DNA of 64,000 nt from a virus: positions 22,086 to 86,085 of IMG/VR virus record IMGVR_UViG_3300008120_005720; one strand, given 5' to 3'. The notes under the pieces were generated by a model that ran no database searches, had not been told where the DNA came from, and saw only the letters and a list, made by a program, of their open reading frames with translations. Position numbers and translations under genes: made by a program. This document shows, one piece after another, positions 35,488-43,497 of this stretch (positions are counted from its first letter, which is position 1; every line of letters starts with the position of its first letter).

Positions 35488-35858
35488 TGAGTAAAAAACA
35501 AAATGTATACGGTTGTTCGTTTACTACAACCAACGAAGTAAAAGAGATTAACAATTCACACGCTGTTAACTTTGTGTTAAAATATATGGCACATTATTTA
35601 GAACCAACGAAATTTGATGGTGAATTAGTTAAAAACAATGTTGCTGATAATTGCAATGTATCGATAAAAGATGAGGGTGAAGAAATTGCTATTTATTTAA
35701 ATGATGAAAAACATATTTCATTAAATAAAAATGGTTTCCATGCAGCTAAATTACACACTGAGCTATTTAGTTATGCACATGGTTATTTTTTCACAGTTAT
35801 TCATAATATTAAAGTTAATGGTGTTGATTTAATGAAACATCATCTTCAAATAAACTAA
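35487..35858 (+). CDS. hypothetical protein (123 aa)
   Basis: Begins at the last base of the NADAR stop codon. Mixed fold with histidines (FHAAKLHTELFSYAHGYFF) and an acidic middle (SIKDEGEEIAIYLNDEKHIS). Unknown; lies between NADAR and macrodomain genes. Confidence 0.55.
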   Translation: MSKKQNVYGCSFTTTNEVKEINNSHAVNFVLKYMAHYLEPTKFDGELVKNNVADNCNVSIKDEGEEIAIYLNDEKHISLNKNGFHAAKLHTELFSYAHGYFFTVIHNIKVNGVDLMKHHLQIN

Positions 35859-35868
35859 AAATAGAACT

Positions 35869-36192
35869 ATGATTAGATATGTAGATGGCGATTTAGTGAA
35901 AATGGCCAAAGAAGGAAAATTCGATGTAATAGCACATGGCTGTAACTGTTTCTGTGCTATGGGTGCTGGTATCGCACCACAAATTAAGCATGCGTTCCCA
36001 GAAGCATACGCTGCTGATTGTGCAACAGTTGCTGGTGATGAATCAAAGATGGGTACTATTACCCATACTGTAAACACAACACCAACAGTTGTAAATATTT
36101 ATTCACAATACGATGATTGGGATATCATTGAGAAAATCATTGAAGAAGAAATGATTGGTGAGTATGTAACAATTGTTAGATACGTTCCATGA
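35869..36192 (+). CDS. macrodomain protein with internal deletion
   Basis: 107 residues. N-terminal part FDVIAHGCNCFCAMGAGIA and HAFPEAYAAD is clearly a macrodomain. After VVNIYSQYD the sequence jumps to DWDIIEKIIEEE, the last helix, and ends VTIVRYVP. About 40 residues, including the usual GxGLAGG-type loop that grips ADP-ribose, are missing compared with typical phage macrodomains. Likely altered or lost activity. Confidence 0.75.
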   Translation: MIRYVDGDLVKMAKEGKFDVIAHGCNCFCAMGAGIAPQIKHAFPEAYAADCATVAGDESKMGTITHTVNTTPTVVNIYSQYDDWDIIEKIIEEEMIGEYVTIVRYVP

Positions 36193-36488
36193 AAATAATA
36201 TTTATTGATAAACCATTACAAGATGAAAATACTATTTCCCCACAATTAATTGATGGGGAAGTATTTCATTGGTGTGTTCGCAGTGAATGTTTGAAAGTAA
36301 ATGAAACTTTTCAAGAATGGCTGATTAGAAAGGAAGAAAGAATCAATACACACCCTAATTATAGTTCTGTTGAAGGTCTTTTAATTTATGATATGCAACC
36401 AATTGTTTCTATACCTTATGAAGGAAAAACTCATGGTAGTATGATTATTAGGTATGCTTTTTTAAGAAAAAAGGACCAAAACATTTGA
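36189..36488 (+). CDS. hypothetical protein (99 aa)
   Basis: ATGA-type overlap with the macrodomain gene. KIIFIDKPLQDENTI, HWCVRSECLKVNETF, and a C-terminal beta part. No family recognised. Confidence 0.5.
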   Translation: MKIIFIDKPLQDENTISPQLIDGEVFHWCVRSECLKVNETFQEWLIRKEERINTHPNYSSVEGLLIYDMQPIVSIPYEGKTHGSMIIRYAFLRKKDQNI

Positions 36489-36514
36489 TTTTCCAAAAAT
36501 TTTTAGTACATTTG
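36484..36514 (+). promoter_or_regulatory. Bacteroidetes-type promoter
   Basis: TTTG (36484-36487), 19 bp, TACATTTG (36507-36514), 4 bp before ATG 36519. Confidence 0.65.
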
Positions 36515-36518
36515 TCTC

Positions 36519-36992
36519 ATGAAAGTTATATTTTTAGATATTGATGGAGTATTAGCAACAACATCTTGTTATGGTAAAGGAAAAAATAACAAGTGGGGTG
36601 CCTACATGTTTGACCAAAAAGCGGTTGTTTATCTAAATTTTATACTTAGTGAGACTGGTGCTGAAATCATTTTATCGTCTGATTGGAGAAATCAATATAC
36701 TCTGCATGAAATGCGTGAAATTTTTTGTCATAACGGAGTGTTGAAAGGGCCTATAGGGTTTACACCATCCTTAAAAACATATAAGGGTGATAATCTTGAA
36801 GGTGGTCGTGCTGATGAAATTAATGCATGGTTGGAAGCTAACGCTTGGAAGAAAGACATTAAATGGGTTGCCATTGATGATTTAAATATGGATGAATGGT
36901 TACATCCAAACTTCGTTCATTGCCCTAATGAAAACGAAGGTATAAAACGTATGGGGATAAAAGATAAGATAATACAAATTTTGAATGGATAA
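36519..36992 (+). CDS. HAD-family phosphatase (Swiss Army Knife RNA-repair type)
   Basis: 157 residues. FLDIDGVLATT (DxDG), ILSSDWRN and WVAIDDLNMDEW supply HAD motifs I, II and IV. Pattern fits the HAD_SAK group seen in RNA-repair fusion proteins. May trim phosphates from RNA ends or nucleotides. Confidence 0.75.
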   Translation: MKVIFLDIDGVLATTSCYGKGKNNKWGAYMFDQKAVVYLNFILSETGAEIILSSDWRNQYTLHEMREIFCHNGVLKGPIGFTPSLKTYKGDNLEGGRADEINAWLEANAWKKDIKWVAIDDLNMDEWLHPNFVHCPNENEGIKRMGIKDKIIQILNG

Positions 36993-37419
36993 TTGGGATA
37001 AAAAGTTTATTAAATTATGTAAACACATTTCTGGGTGGAGCAAAGATAAAAATAGAAAAGTTGGTGCTGTTATAGTTGACCAAGATAACATAGTTTTATC
37101 AATGGGTTATAATGGTATACCTAGAGGGTGTGATGATGGTGTTGAGTGTAGGTATGAAAGACCAACAAAATATTTGTTTACTGAACACGCAGAAAGAAAT
37201 GCAATTTATCATGCAGCACGACATGGTGTTTCATTGAAAGGTTGCACATTATATGTAACACTTTTCCCATGTGCCGATTGTGCTAGAGCGTTAATTCAAT
37301 CTGGTATAACAAGAATAATGGCTCCAGAACCAGATTTAACCCATGAAGTATGGGGTGAACATTTCAAAGCTGCTATTGAAATGATGGAAGAAGCTAAAAT
37401 TAAAATCGAATTAATTTAA
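36985..37419 (+). CDS. dCMP/cytidine deaminase-family protein
   Basis: 144 residues. Zinc-deaminase motifs HAERNA and PCADCARAL are intact, with GYNGIPRGCDDG upstream as in dCMP deaminases. Converts dCMP to dUMP to feed thymidylate synthesis alongside DHFR. Overlaps the HAD gene by 8 bp. Confidence 0.9.
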   Translation: MDNWDKKFIKLCKHISGWSKDKNRKVGAVIVDQDNIVLSMGYNGIPRGCDDGVECRYERPTKYLFTEHAERNAIYHAARHGVSLKGCTLYVTLFPCADCARALIQSGITRIMAPEPDLTHEVWGEHFKAAIEMMEEAKIKIELI

Positions 37420-37595
37420 TGAATACAGTTAAAGTAGGAATCGCCAATGTTGGTGAAAATATATATCCAGTTGATATCGTTGAAAAATGGACACCAACTG
37501 ATATAGTTTATGCTGGTGATACAATTTTTTTCAAACATGACAATAAATATTATTCAATGAATAGTATGGATTTTCATAAAATTTTTAATTTATAA
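37419..37595 (+). CDS. hypothetical protein (58 aa)
   Basis: ATG shares its A with the preceding TAA. Beta-rich (MNTVKVGIANVGENIYPVDI, DTIFFKHDNKYYSM). Small, probably real by position. No family recognised. Confidence 0.5.
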   Translation: MNTVKVGIANVGENIYPVDIVEKWTPTDIVYAGDTIFFKHDNKYYSMNSMDFHKIFNL

Positions 37596-37598
37596 AAA

Positions 37599-37697
37599 AT
37601 GAGTATAATAAGGTCAATAAGAATTAACCATTATGAACACATGGTTAATAGAGGTTGGGATAAAACATATTGGGCGTTAAATAACATATGTGTATAA
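37599..37697 (+). pseudogene. truncated 5' fragment of a HAD-type gene
   Basis: MSIIRSIRINHYEHMVNRGW-DKTYWALNN then stop. NRGWDKTYWA aligns with KRGWDKGYFM at the start of the intact protein at 38535, just before that protein's DIHGT catalytic motif, where similarity stops and the LAGLIDADG endonuclease region begins. Confidence 0.65.
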
Positions 37698-37744
37698 CTT
37701 TACTTTTTTGTGTTTTTTAATATATTTATAATAAAAATAAAAAT

Positions 37745-38545
37745 ATGAAACATAAATGGACTGAAGATGAAATTAATTTTTTAATTAAAGAATATCCTTT
37801 AACTGATAGATATTATTGCTCAAATGTTTTAAACATACCAGTTGAACAAATAGTTTATAAGTTAAGAGTTTTAAAAATAAAAAAAGAAAAAAGTTTAAAT
37901 TATTTAAAATTTGAAAATATAAATGATTCTTATGTTGCATATATTTTAGGTTTTATGTGGGCTGATGGACATGTTAGAAATGATGGTAGACATTTTAACG
38001 TTGGTGGTGTTAAAGAAGATATTGATGAAATCGAAAATTTATTTTTTAAAGTTGGTAGTTGGGGTAAGTCTATTCAAGATAGAAGTAAAAGAGGTTGGAA
38101 AACAGCTAAATATTTGATTGGTTCAAATAAAGAAATATATAATTTTTTAATTGAACACAATTACGATAAAAAATCATATATTTCAGCTGATAAAATTTTA
38201 TCTAAAATACCAGATGATTTAAAACATTATTTTTTCAGAGGTTTGATTGACGGTGATGGTTCGTTTTATTTTAAAGATTATACTAGACAGTTTGCTATAA
38301 CTTCATCATATGACCAAGATTGGACTTATTTTGAAAGATTATGTGAAAATTTGGGTATTAAATATAATATTAAAAGAATAATTAATTTTAATAAAAAAAC
38401 AAAAAAAGAAAATAAAAGTTCAGTTTTACGAATTTTGGGTAAGGAAATTATTAAATTAGGTGAATACATTTATAATGGTGATGATTTCGGGTTATCAAGG
38501 AAAATAAATAAATATAAACAAATAAAAGAAAGTTATGATAACTAG
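37745..38545 (+). CDS. LAGLIDADG homing endonuclease
   Basis: 266 residues. N-terminal helix-turn-helix-like part (EDEINFLIKEYPLTDRYYCS), then two LAGLIDADG helices, YILGFMWADGH near residue 75 and FFRGLIDGDGS near 165, so it is a monomeric two-motif enzyme. Inserted between a gene fragment and its intact copy, overlapping the latter by 11 bp. TATTTATA lies 20 bp upstream. Confidence 0.9.
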   Translation: MKHKWTEDEINFLIKEYPLTDRYYCSNVLNIPVEQIVYKLRVLKIKKEKSLNYLKFENINDSYVAYILGFMWADGHVRNDGRHFNVGGVKEDIDEIENLFFKVGSWGKSIQDRSKRGWKTAKYLIGSNKEIYNFLIEHNYDKKSYISADKILSKIPDDLKHYFFRGLIDGDGSFYFKDYTRQFAITSSYDQDWTYFERLCENLGIKYNIKRIINFNKKTKKENKSSVLRILGKEIIKLGEYIYNGDDFGLSRKINKYKQIKESYDN

Positions 38546-38963
38546 AGCAATTGAAAATTTTTACAATGATAAAGAGAAAAGAGGGTGGGATAAAGGGTAT
38601 TTTATGTTCGATATCCATGGTACTATTTTAAAACCAAATTATGAGTATGGAAACATACCTAAAGAGTTTTACCCATTTGCTAAAGAAACATTACAAATGA
38701 TTAGCAAAATGAAAGATGTAGTAATGATTCTTTACACATGTTCACATCCACATGAAATTGAACAATATATTGAATATTTTAAAGAGAATGATATTCATTT
38801 TGACTATATCAATGAGAACCCAGAGATACCTACAAATTTAGAAGGGTATGGTAACTACGATAAAAAACCTTACATGAATGTTCTATTTGAAGACAAAGCT
38901 GGATTCGATGGTGAAAATGATTGGGATAGTGTTTTATGGTTATTAAAAGCAAAAAATGGCTAG
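38535..38963 (+). CDS. HAD-superfamily phage phosphatase (intact copy)
   Basis: 142 residues, MITRAIENFYNDKEKRGWDK then FMFDIHGTILKP (HAD motif I DxHGT), VVMILYTCSHP (motif II) and VLFEDKAGFDG (motif IV). The 5' part parallels the fragment at 37599. Probably a nucleotide phosphatase. Confidence 0.75.
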   Translation: MITRAIENFYNDKEKRGWDKGYFMFDIHGTILKPNYEYGNIPKEFYPFAKETLQMISKMKDVVMILYTCSHPHEIEQYIEYFKENDIHFDYINENPEIPTNLEGYGNYDKKPYMNVLFEDKAGFDGENDWDSVLWLLKAKNG

Positions 38964-39333
38964 GATATCTGACATACAAAGATATAATCAAACTAGAAAG
39001 GATTCGGCAAAAGAATCTCCAGATTTTGATACATTGAAGTTTAAAAACAAAAATGGGGATGTCATGGTTGTTAAACCTCAAGAAGTTAGAGATGTATTGC
39101 ATGATTTTATTGACGCTGAGTTTAATTTTTCAAATAACATAACTAAAAATCAAATGAAAGAACGATTTGATTTTAAGTTAAAACAAATTGAAAGAACATT
39201 GATTGAACATGTTGACGATAAAATAAATAAAATAGTGGAAAGCATATTAGAAAAAACTATTGATAGAATTGTTGAAGAAGAAATTAATAGAAGAGTTCAA
39301 GAAAAATTAGAAAAAATAAAAAAATGTTTATGA
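38956..39333 (+). CDS. coiled-coil hypothetical protein (125 aa)
   Basis: MARISDIQRYNQTRKDSAKE, then long charged helices (FDFKLKQIERTLIEHVDD, IVEEEINRRVQEKLEKI). Overlaps neighbours by 8-10 bp. Unknown function. Confidence 0.6.
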   Translation: MARISDIQRYNQTRKDSAKESPDFDTLKFKNKNGDVMVVKPQEVRDVLHDFIDAEFNFSNNITKNQMKERFDFKLKQIERTLIEHVDDKINKIVESILEKTIDRIVEEEINRRVQEKLEKIKKCL

Positions 39334-39635
39334 AAAGAAAAAGAATTATTGGTGTTGTAATATTAATTATATTGTTAGGATTATTCGCATTAACTGGTTG
39401 TGCTGACGCATCTCATGTTCAGCAATGTTTACCAGAAACAGAACATACTTATGGGTTCTGGGGTGGCACATGGCATGGTATGATAATGGTTCCATCATTT
39501 ATTGGTAGTCTTATATGGGACGATGTCGCTGTATATGCTGTTAATAACAATGGTGCTTGGTATGATTTTGGATTTATCGGTGGTTTTTTTATGATTATAA
39601 AACTGTTCACTGGTTATAAAAAAGTAAAAGAATGA
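39324..39635 (+). CDS. small membrane lipoprotein (103 aa)
   Basis: Signal peptide KRKRIIGVVILIILLGLFAL and lipobox LTGC. The mature part contains GFWGGTWHGMIMVPSFIGSL and NNNGAWYDFGFIGGFF with a second hydrophobic segment. This layout recalls a family of small membrane proteins common in Bacteroidetes and their phages; role unknown. Confidence 0.75.
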   Translation: MFMKRKRIIGVVILIILLGLFALTGCADASHVQQCLPETEHTYGFWGGTWHGMIMVPSFIGSLIWDDVAVYAVNNNGAWYDFGFIGGFFMIIKLFTGYKKVKE

Positions 39636-40381
39636 AAAAGAAAGTAGTAGTATTTAGTGGTGCTGGAATCAGCAAAGAGTCTGGTGTTGAAACGTTTAGA
39701 GACACTAAAGATGGTTTATGGAATAACCATAAAGTTGAAGACGTTTGTACGTTAGAAGGTTGGAGGAAAGACCGTGAAAAAGTTCTTAATTTCTACAACG
39801 ATAGAAGACGACAAATGCCAACAGTTGAACCTAACGATGCACATAAAGCATTGGTTAAATTAGAAGAAGTTTATGACGTTACAATCATAACACAAAATGT
39901 TGATGATTTGCACGAAAGAGGTGGTTCTAGTAATATTATCCATTTGCATGGTGAATTGACAAAAGCTAGAGGTTCCTTGTATAACCATAAACCTAGTCCA
40001 GTTGATGAAGTTATTGATATTGGATATAATGACATCAATATTGGTGATAAATGTCCAACAACTGGTTCTCAATTAAGACCACACATTGTATGGTTTGGTG
40101 AGTATCCTTTTAATGTTGATAAAGCTTATGATGCAGTTTATAACGCTGACGTATTGATAGTAGTTGGGACTAGTTTACAAATAAGTTATACATTGGACTT
40201 GTTGACAAACGTTAGACAACGAGTATCAGATGATAGTAATCCATGTAGAATTATCTACATAGACCCATCACCAATGAATTATTTATCTAACTATGGGTTG
40301 AACGTTGAGTATGTAAGAAAAAGTGCTGTAGAAGGCGTTAATGAAGTCGTTGATGAATTATTAAATTTGATAGAAATATAA
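39632..40381 (+). CDS. Sir2-family NAD+-dependent deacylase
   Basis: 249 residues. VFSGAGISKESGVETFRD, ITQNVDDLHERGGS and IIHLHGEL, then HIVWFGE and VVGTSLQ: NAD-binding and catalytic His present. The zinc site appears lost (only CPTTG in the insert). Uses or senses NAD+; could deacylate host proteins or compete with NAD-consuming defence. Confidence 0.88.
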   Translation: MKKKVVVFSGAGISKESGVETFRDTKDGLWNNHKVEDVCTLEGWRKDREKVLNFYNDRRRQMPTVEPNDAHKALVKLEEVYDVTIITQNVDDLHERGGSSNIIHLHGELTKARGSLYNHKPSPVDEVIDIGYNDINIGDKCPTTGSQLRPHIVWFGEYPFNVDKAYDAVYNADVLIVVGTSLQISYTLDLLTNVRQRVSDDSNPCRIIYIDPSPMNYLSNYGLNVEYVRKSAVEGVNEVVDELLNLIEI

Positions 40382-40387
40382 ATTTTT

Positions 40388-40419
40388 ATTGGTTATAACA
40401 AGATTAATTAGTATATTAG
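40388..40419 (+). promoter_or_regulatory. putative Bacteroidetes-type promoter
   Basis: ATTG (40388-40391), 20 bp, TATATTAG (40412-40419), before the DUF3127 gene. Confidence 0.5.
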
Positions 40420-40438
40420 TATAAAATAAATAAATAAT

Positions 40439-40810
40439 ATGGAATATTACACTTTTGAAGGAGTTATCAAAGAGATTTTTGATACTCAAGAATTTAAGAA
40501 CAATTTCAAGAAAAGAGAAATTGTTTTAGTTACTGATGAGGATTATCCTCAACACATAAAATTTGAATTTACTGATGAGAATGGTATCAATAAATTGGAT
40601 GACCATGCTGAAGGTGAAAAAGTTAAAATTGCTTTCTTATTGAAAGGTAGTGAGTGGCAAGGTAAATACTTTACCAATTTAAGAGGTGTCGCTATTGCTT
40701 TAGCAGATGAACCAACAACTGCTACTAAAACTAAAAAAGACACTAAGAAAGATGTTTTGTCTTCTATGACAATAGTTAACAATAACGAAGAAGATGAATT
40801 ACCATTCTAA
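40439..40810 (+). CDS. DUF3127 single-stranded DNA-binding-like protein
   Basis: 123 residues. FKNNFKKREIVLVTDEDYPQ, then KFEFTDENG and GSEWQGKYFTNLRG match the DUF3127 OB-fold. The acidic tail ending EEDELPF resembles the SSB C-terminal peptide that recruits replication partners. Probable ssDNA-binding protein. Confidence 0.8.
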   Translation: MEYYTFEGVIKEIFDTQEFKNNFKKREIVLVTDEDYPQHIKFEFTDENGINKLDDHAEGEKVKIAFLLKGSEWQGKYFTNLRGVAIALADEPTTATKTKKDTKKDVLSSMTIVNNNEEDELPF

Positions 40811-40812
40811 TT

Positions 40813-41166
40813 ATGAGTGTTGTTAAGTTTGAGTTAAAAGAAGAACACGTAAAGTTGTTAAAACATTTACGTTGGAGTAAAAACAAAAACCTTATTGTTA
40901 ATATTTCTGACGATGAAGATTCAGTTCCGTTTGGTTTTGACACTATTTATGAAGCTATCGATACAATATTAAATGGTAAGCCAGAGAATTTTGACCCATT
41001 TGAAATACATGATGTTGTAGAGTATACTGATGAACAGAAAGCAGAATGGGATAAGTTATATGATGAACTACCGTTAGCGTTAGATGTCATATTGCACAAT
41101 CAATCATTTGATTTGGGACATTATAAGACCAAGTGGCATTTACGTGATTGGAAAAAGATGAATTAA
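40813..41166 (+). CDS. hypothetical protein (117 aa)
   Basis: Acidic soluble protein (EHVKLLKHLRWSKNKNLIV, DEDSVPFGFDTIYEAID). 2 bp after the DUF3127 gene. The terminator stem overlaps its stop codon. Unknown. Confidence 0.6.
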   Translation: MSVVKFELKEEHVKLLKHLRWSKNKNLIVNISDDEDSVPFGFDTIYEAIDTILNGKPENFDPFEIHDVVEYTDEQKAEWDKLYDELPLALDVILHNQSFDLGHYKTKWHLRDWKKMN

Positions 41167-41181
41167 TTTTCATCTTTTTTT
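41154..41181 (+). terminator. intrinsic terminator overlapping a stop codon
   Basis: AAAGATGAA (41154-41162) pairs with TTCATCTTT (41169-41177), then T run that merges into the next promoter. Confidence 0.8.
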
Positions 41182-41210
41182 GTTTATATGAAAAATTATT
41201 CATACATTTG
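41179..41210 (+). promoter_or_regulatory. Bacteroidetes-type promoter
   Basis: TTTG (41179-41182), 20 bp, TACATTTG (41203-41210). Confidence 0.8.
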
Positions 41211-41231
41211 TATTAATTAAAATTTATAACT

Positions 41232-41423
41232 ATGAAAAATGTAAAAAGTTACTGTATCATAAAGAAAGTGATACAACCAAATGGTAAAACATTAAACGTG
41301 TTGATGTTGGATATTAACACAGAAGTATTGGAATTTGATAACTTACCAGATGCTGAAAAGTTTGCAGCGTTAATGACTCAGAACTCTGATTCTGGTTGGG
41401 AATACATCGTAAAAGAAATATAA
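41232..41423 (+). CDS. hypothetical protein (63 aa)
   Basis: MKNVKSYCIIKKVIQPNGKT followed by LNVLMLDINTEVLEF and a short helix. Small alpha/beta protein directly after a promoter. No family recognised. Confidence 0.55.
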   Translation: MKNVKSYCIIKKVIQPNGKTLNVLMLDINTEVLEFDNLPDAEKFAALMTQNSDSGWEYIVKEI

Positions 41424-41590
41424 TGCAACAGTTTTTATTATATTTCCTAGGTTACTTTTTATTATTCAGAGCAATAGATTTGGGTAGAGTAGAAAGTGAA
41501 AGATATAGCCTTTTCAGCAAAGAAGGGTTTATTCAATATCTTATGGTTATGGGTGCTTCAATAGTCCTTGAATGGGCTTGTAAAATGTAA
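41423..41590 (+). CDS. small membrane protein (55 aa)
   Basis: ATG shares its A with the previous TAA. Two hydrophobic stretches (FLLYFLGYFLLF, FIQYLMVMGASIVLEW). No family recognised. Confidence 0.5.
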   Translation: MQQFLLYFLGYFLLFRAIDLGRVESERYSLFSKEGFIQYLMVMGASIVLEWACKM

Positions 41591-41600
41591 AAAATAAAAT

Positions 41601-42587
41601 ATGAATCAATCGTTATTATTTACCTTAGATGGTAAAATAGAATTGGCTGAAGCCATTCTACAGTCAGCTAATTTATTTAGCACGGAACATGAAATTAGTT
41701 TAGGTTATTTAAACAAACAAAAATTCTCCGATGGTGAGTTATGTGTTGATTTCACTGACTCAGTTAGAGGTAAATCTGTGTTTTTGTTATCTAGTCCAAA
41801 CACGTCAGATGCAATCATTAATTTAGCTTTGGCTATTGATGCGGCTAAACGTGGTGGTGCTAAAGAAATCATTCCTATCTTACCATATTTTCCATATGCT
41901 AGACAAGATAAGAAAGACCAAAGCAGAGGACCAATTGGTGCTAAAGTAATGGCTGAAATAATTGAACAACGTGGTGCAACATCAGTAATCACTTTTGATT
42001 TACATGCTGACCAAATCCAAGGGTTCTTTAACATCCCAGTTACGCATATTGAAGGTAAACACGTATTTGATAGTTATATTTTTGAAACTATTAAAGCGTA
42101 TAACCACAACGAAGTAGTCTTGTGTGGTCCAGATGCTGGTTCTGGTAAACGTGTTAAACGTATGCGTGACCAAATCAATAAACGTTACGATGTTAATTTA
42201 AACATTGTGATGATTGATAAAACTAGAAAACAAGCCAACGTAATTGATGAAATGATTATCATTGGTGATGTTAAAGGTAAGCATGTCGTTATATTAGATG
42301 ATATGGTTGACACCGCTGGAACATTATGTAAAGCAGCTGAAGTGTTAAAAGATGCTGGTGCTAAGACTGTTACAGCAGTAATCGCACATGGTGTGTTATC
42401 TGGTCCAGCATACAATCGCATAGAAAACTCAATGCTAACAGAATTGGTTATTAGTGATTCATTAGAAACAATTGAAGAGCAAAAAATAACAGTTGTTAGC
42501 GTTGCACAACAAATTGGTATGGCTGTATCAGCATCAATAAATAATTTAAGCTACGAAGCATTAAAATCAATTAAAACGGTATATTAA
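41601..42587 (+). CDS. prs: ribose-phosphate pyrophosphokinase (PRPP synthetase-like)
   Basis: 328 residues. KFSDGELCVDF, PYFPYARQDKKDQSRGPIGA, FDLHADQIQGFF, GPDAGSGKR and VVILDDMVDTAGTL are the ATP, ribose-5-phosphate and PRPP-loop motifs of Prs. Supplies PRPP to the NAMPT-like enzyme; alternatively it may use ADP-ribose, as reported for the phage NARP1 partner Adps. The sequence alone does not decide. Confidence 0.92.
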   Translation: MNQSLLFTLDGKIELAEAILQSANLFSTEHEISLGYLNKQKFSDGELCVDFTDSVRGKSVFLLSSPNTSDAIINLALAIDAAKRGGAKEIIPILPYFPYARQDKKDQSRGPIGAKVMAEIIEQRGATSVITFDLHADQIQGFFNIPVTHIEGKHVFDSYIFETIKAYNHNEVVLCGPDAGSGKRVKRMRDQINKRYDVNLNIVMIDKTRKQANVIDEMIIIGDVKGKHVVILDDMVDTAGTLCKAAEVLKDAGAKTVTAVIAHGVLSGPAYNRIENSMLTELVISDSLETIEEQKITVVSVAQQIGMAVSASINNLSYEALKSIKTVY

Positions 42588-42721
42588 TGGATAATAATAA
42601 ATTTAATTTTAACAACACAACGCTATTGCAAATAGCATTGGTTGGTGGTATTGTAACTCTAGCAGCGTTGGGTGTGAACGGTTGGGGTTGGTTAGTTTTC
42701 GCACTAGTATTAACATTATAA
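42587..42721 (+). CDS. small membrane protein (44 aa)
   Basis: MDNNKFNFNNTTLLQIALVG then hydrophobic VTLAALGVNGWGWLVFALVL. Overlaps the Prs stop by one base. Probably one or two membrane helices. Confidence 0.5.
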   Translation: MDNNKFNFNNTTLLQIALVGGIVTLAALGVNGWGWLVFALVLTL

Positions 42722-42732
42722 AAAATAAAAAG

Positions 42733-42756
42733 ATGAGTCATTTTGCAGTATTAGTT
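42733..42756 (+). pseudogene. truncated 5' fragment of MSHF-family gene
   Basis: First eight codons MSHFAVLV of a 30-codon ORF ending at 42825. They parallel MSHFCVLV at the start of the intact gene at 43498, but with different synonymous codons at Ser, Val and Leu. Similarity ends where the homing endonuclease leader begins. Confidence 0.6.
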
Positions 42757-42782
42757 TATATTTATATTAAAAACAGTTTAAT

Positions 42783-43472
42783 ATGGAATATAAAAATTTT
42801 AAAAATGTACCAGCGATTTATTTGATAAAATGTTTAATAAATAATAAAATATATGTCGGTTCATCAGTTAATTTAAGAAATAGAATTAATAGACATTATA
42901 ATGATTTAATTAATAATAAACACGCATCGAATCATTTACAAAATGCTTTTAATTTATATGGTAATGAAAATTTTATAGTTGAAGTGTTAGTTTATTGTGA
43001 TAGAGAAAATATTCTACAACAAGAACAATATTTTTTAGATAAATTAAAACCATGGGACAGACTTATAGGGTATAATACTTGTGAAATAGCTGGGTCACCA
43101 AGTAAAAGAGTTTTAACTGAAGACCAAAAGAAAAAGATTAGTGATTCATTAAAAGGTAGGATTGTCTCAGAAGAAACAAGAAAAAAAATAGGTGATTCAA
43201 ATAGAGGTAAAATACAACCTAAAGAAGCTGTTGAGAAATCTAGATTGGCAAATATAGGTAGAAAACAAAATGAAGATACTATTGAAAAAAAGTCTAAAAA
43301 ATATTCTTTTATTGATAAAGAAGGGAAAATTTATATTGGTACTAATCTAAAAAGATTTGCTGATGAACATGGATTACATAGATTTAATTTAAGTAAAGTT
43401 TTAAGTGGTGAAAGAAAATCACACAAAGGGTTTAAAAAATACAATGGGGATACTGAAAACCAAATAGAGTAA
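42783..43472 (+). CDS. GIY-YIG homing endonuclease with NUMOD domains
   Basis: 229 residues. AIYLIKC...NKIYVGSSVNLRNRIN (GIY-YIG core and Arg), QQEQYFLDKLKPW (Glu). Two NUMOD3 repeats (LTEDQKKKISDSLKGR, VSEETRKKIGDSNRGK) and a C-terminal NUMOD1-like segment (RFADEHGLHRFNLSKVLSGE). Upstream TTATATTTATAT. Sits between a fragment and the intact copy of the MSHF gene. Confidence 0.9.
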   Translation: MEYKNFKNVPAIYLIKCLINNKIYVGSSVNLRNRINRHYNDLINNKHASNHLQNAFNLYGNENFIVEVLVYCDRENILQQEQYFLDKLKPWDRLIGYNTCEIAGSPSKRVLTEDQKKKISDSLKGRIVSEETRKKIGDSNRGKIQPKEAVEKSRLANIGRKQNEDTIEKKSKKYSFIDKEGKIYIGTNLKRFADEHGLHRFNLSKVLSGERKSHKGFKKYNGDTENQIE

Positions 43473-43497
43473 GTAAAATAAAAAAAAAATAAATAAA

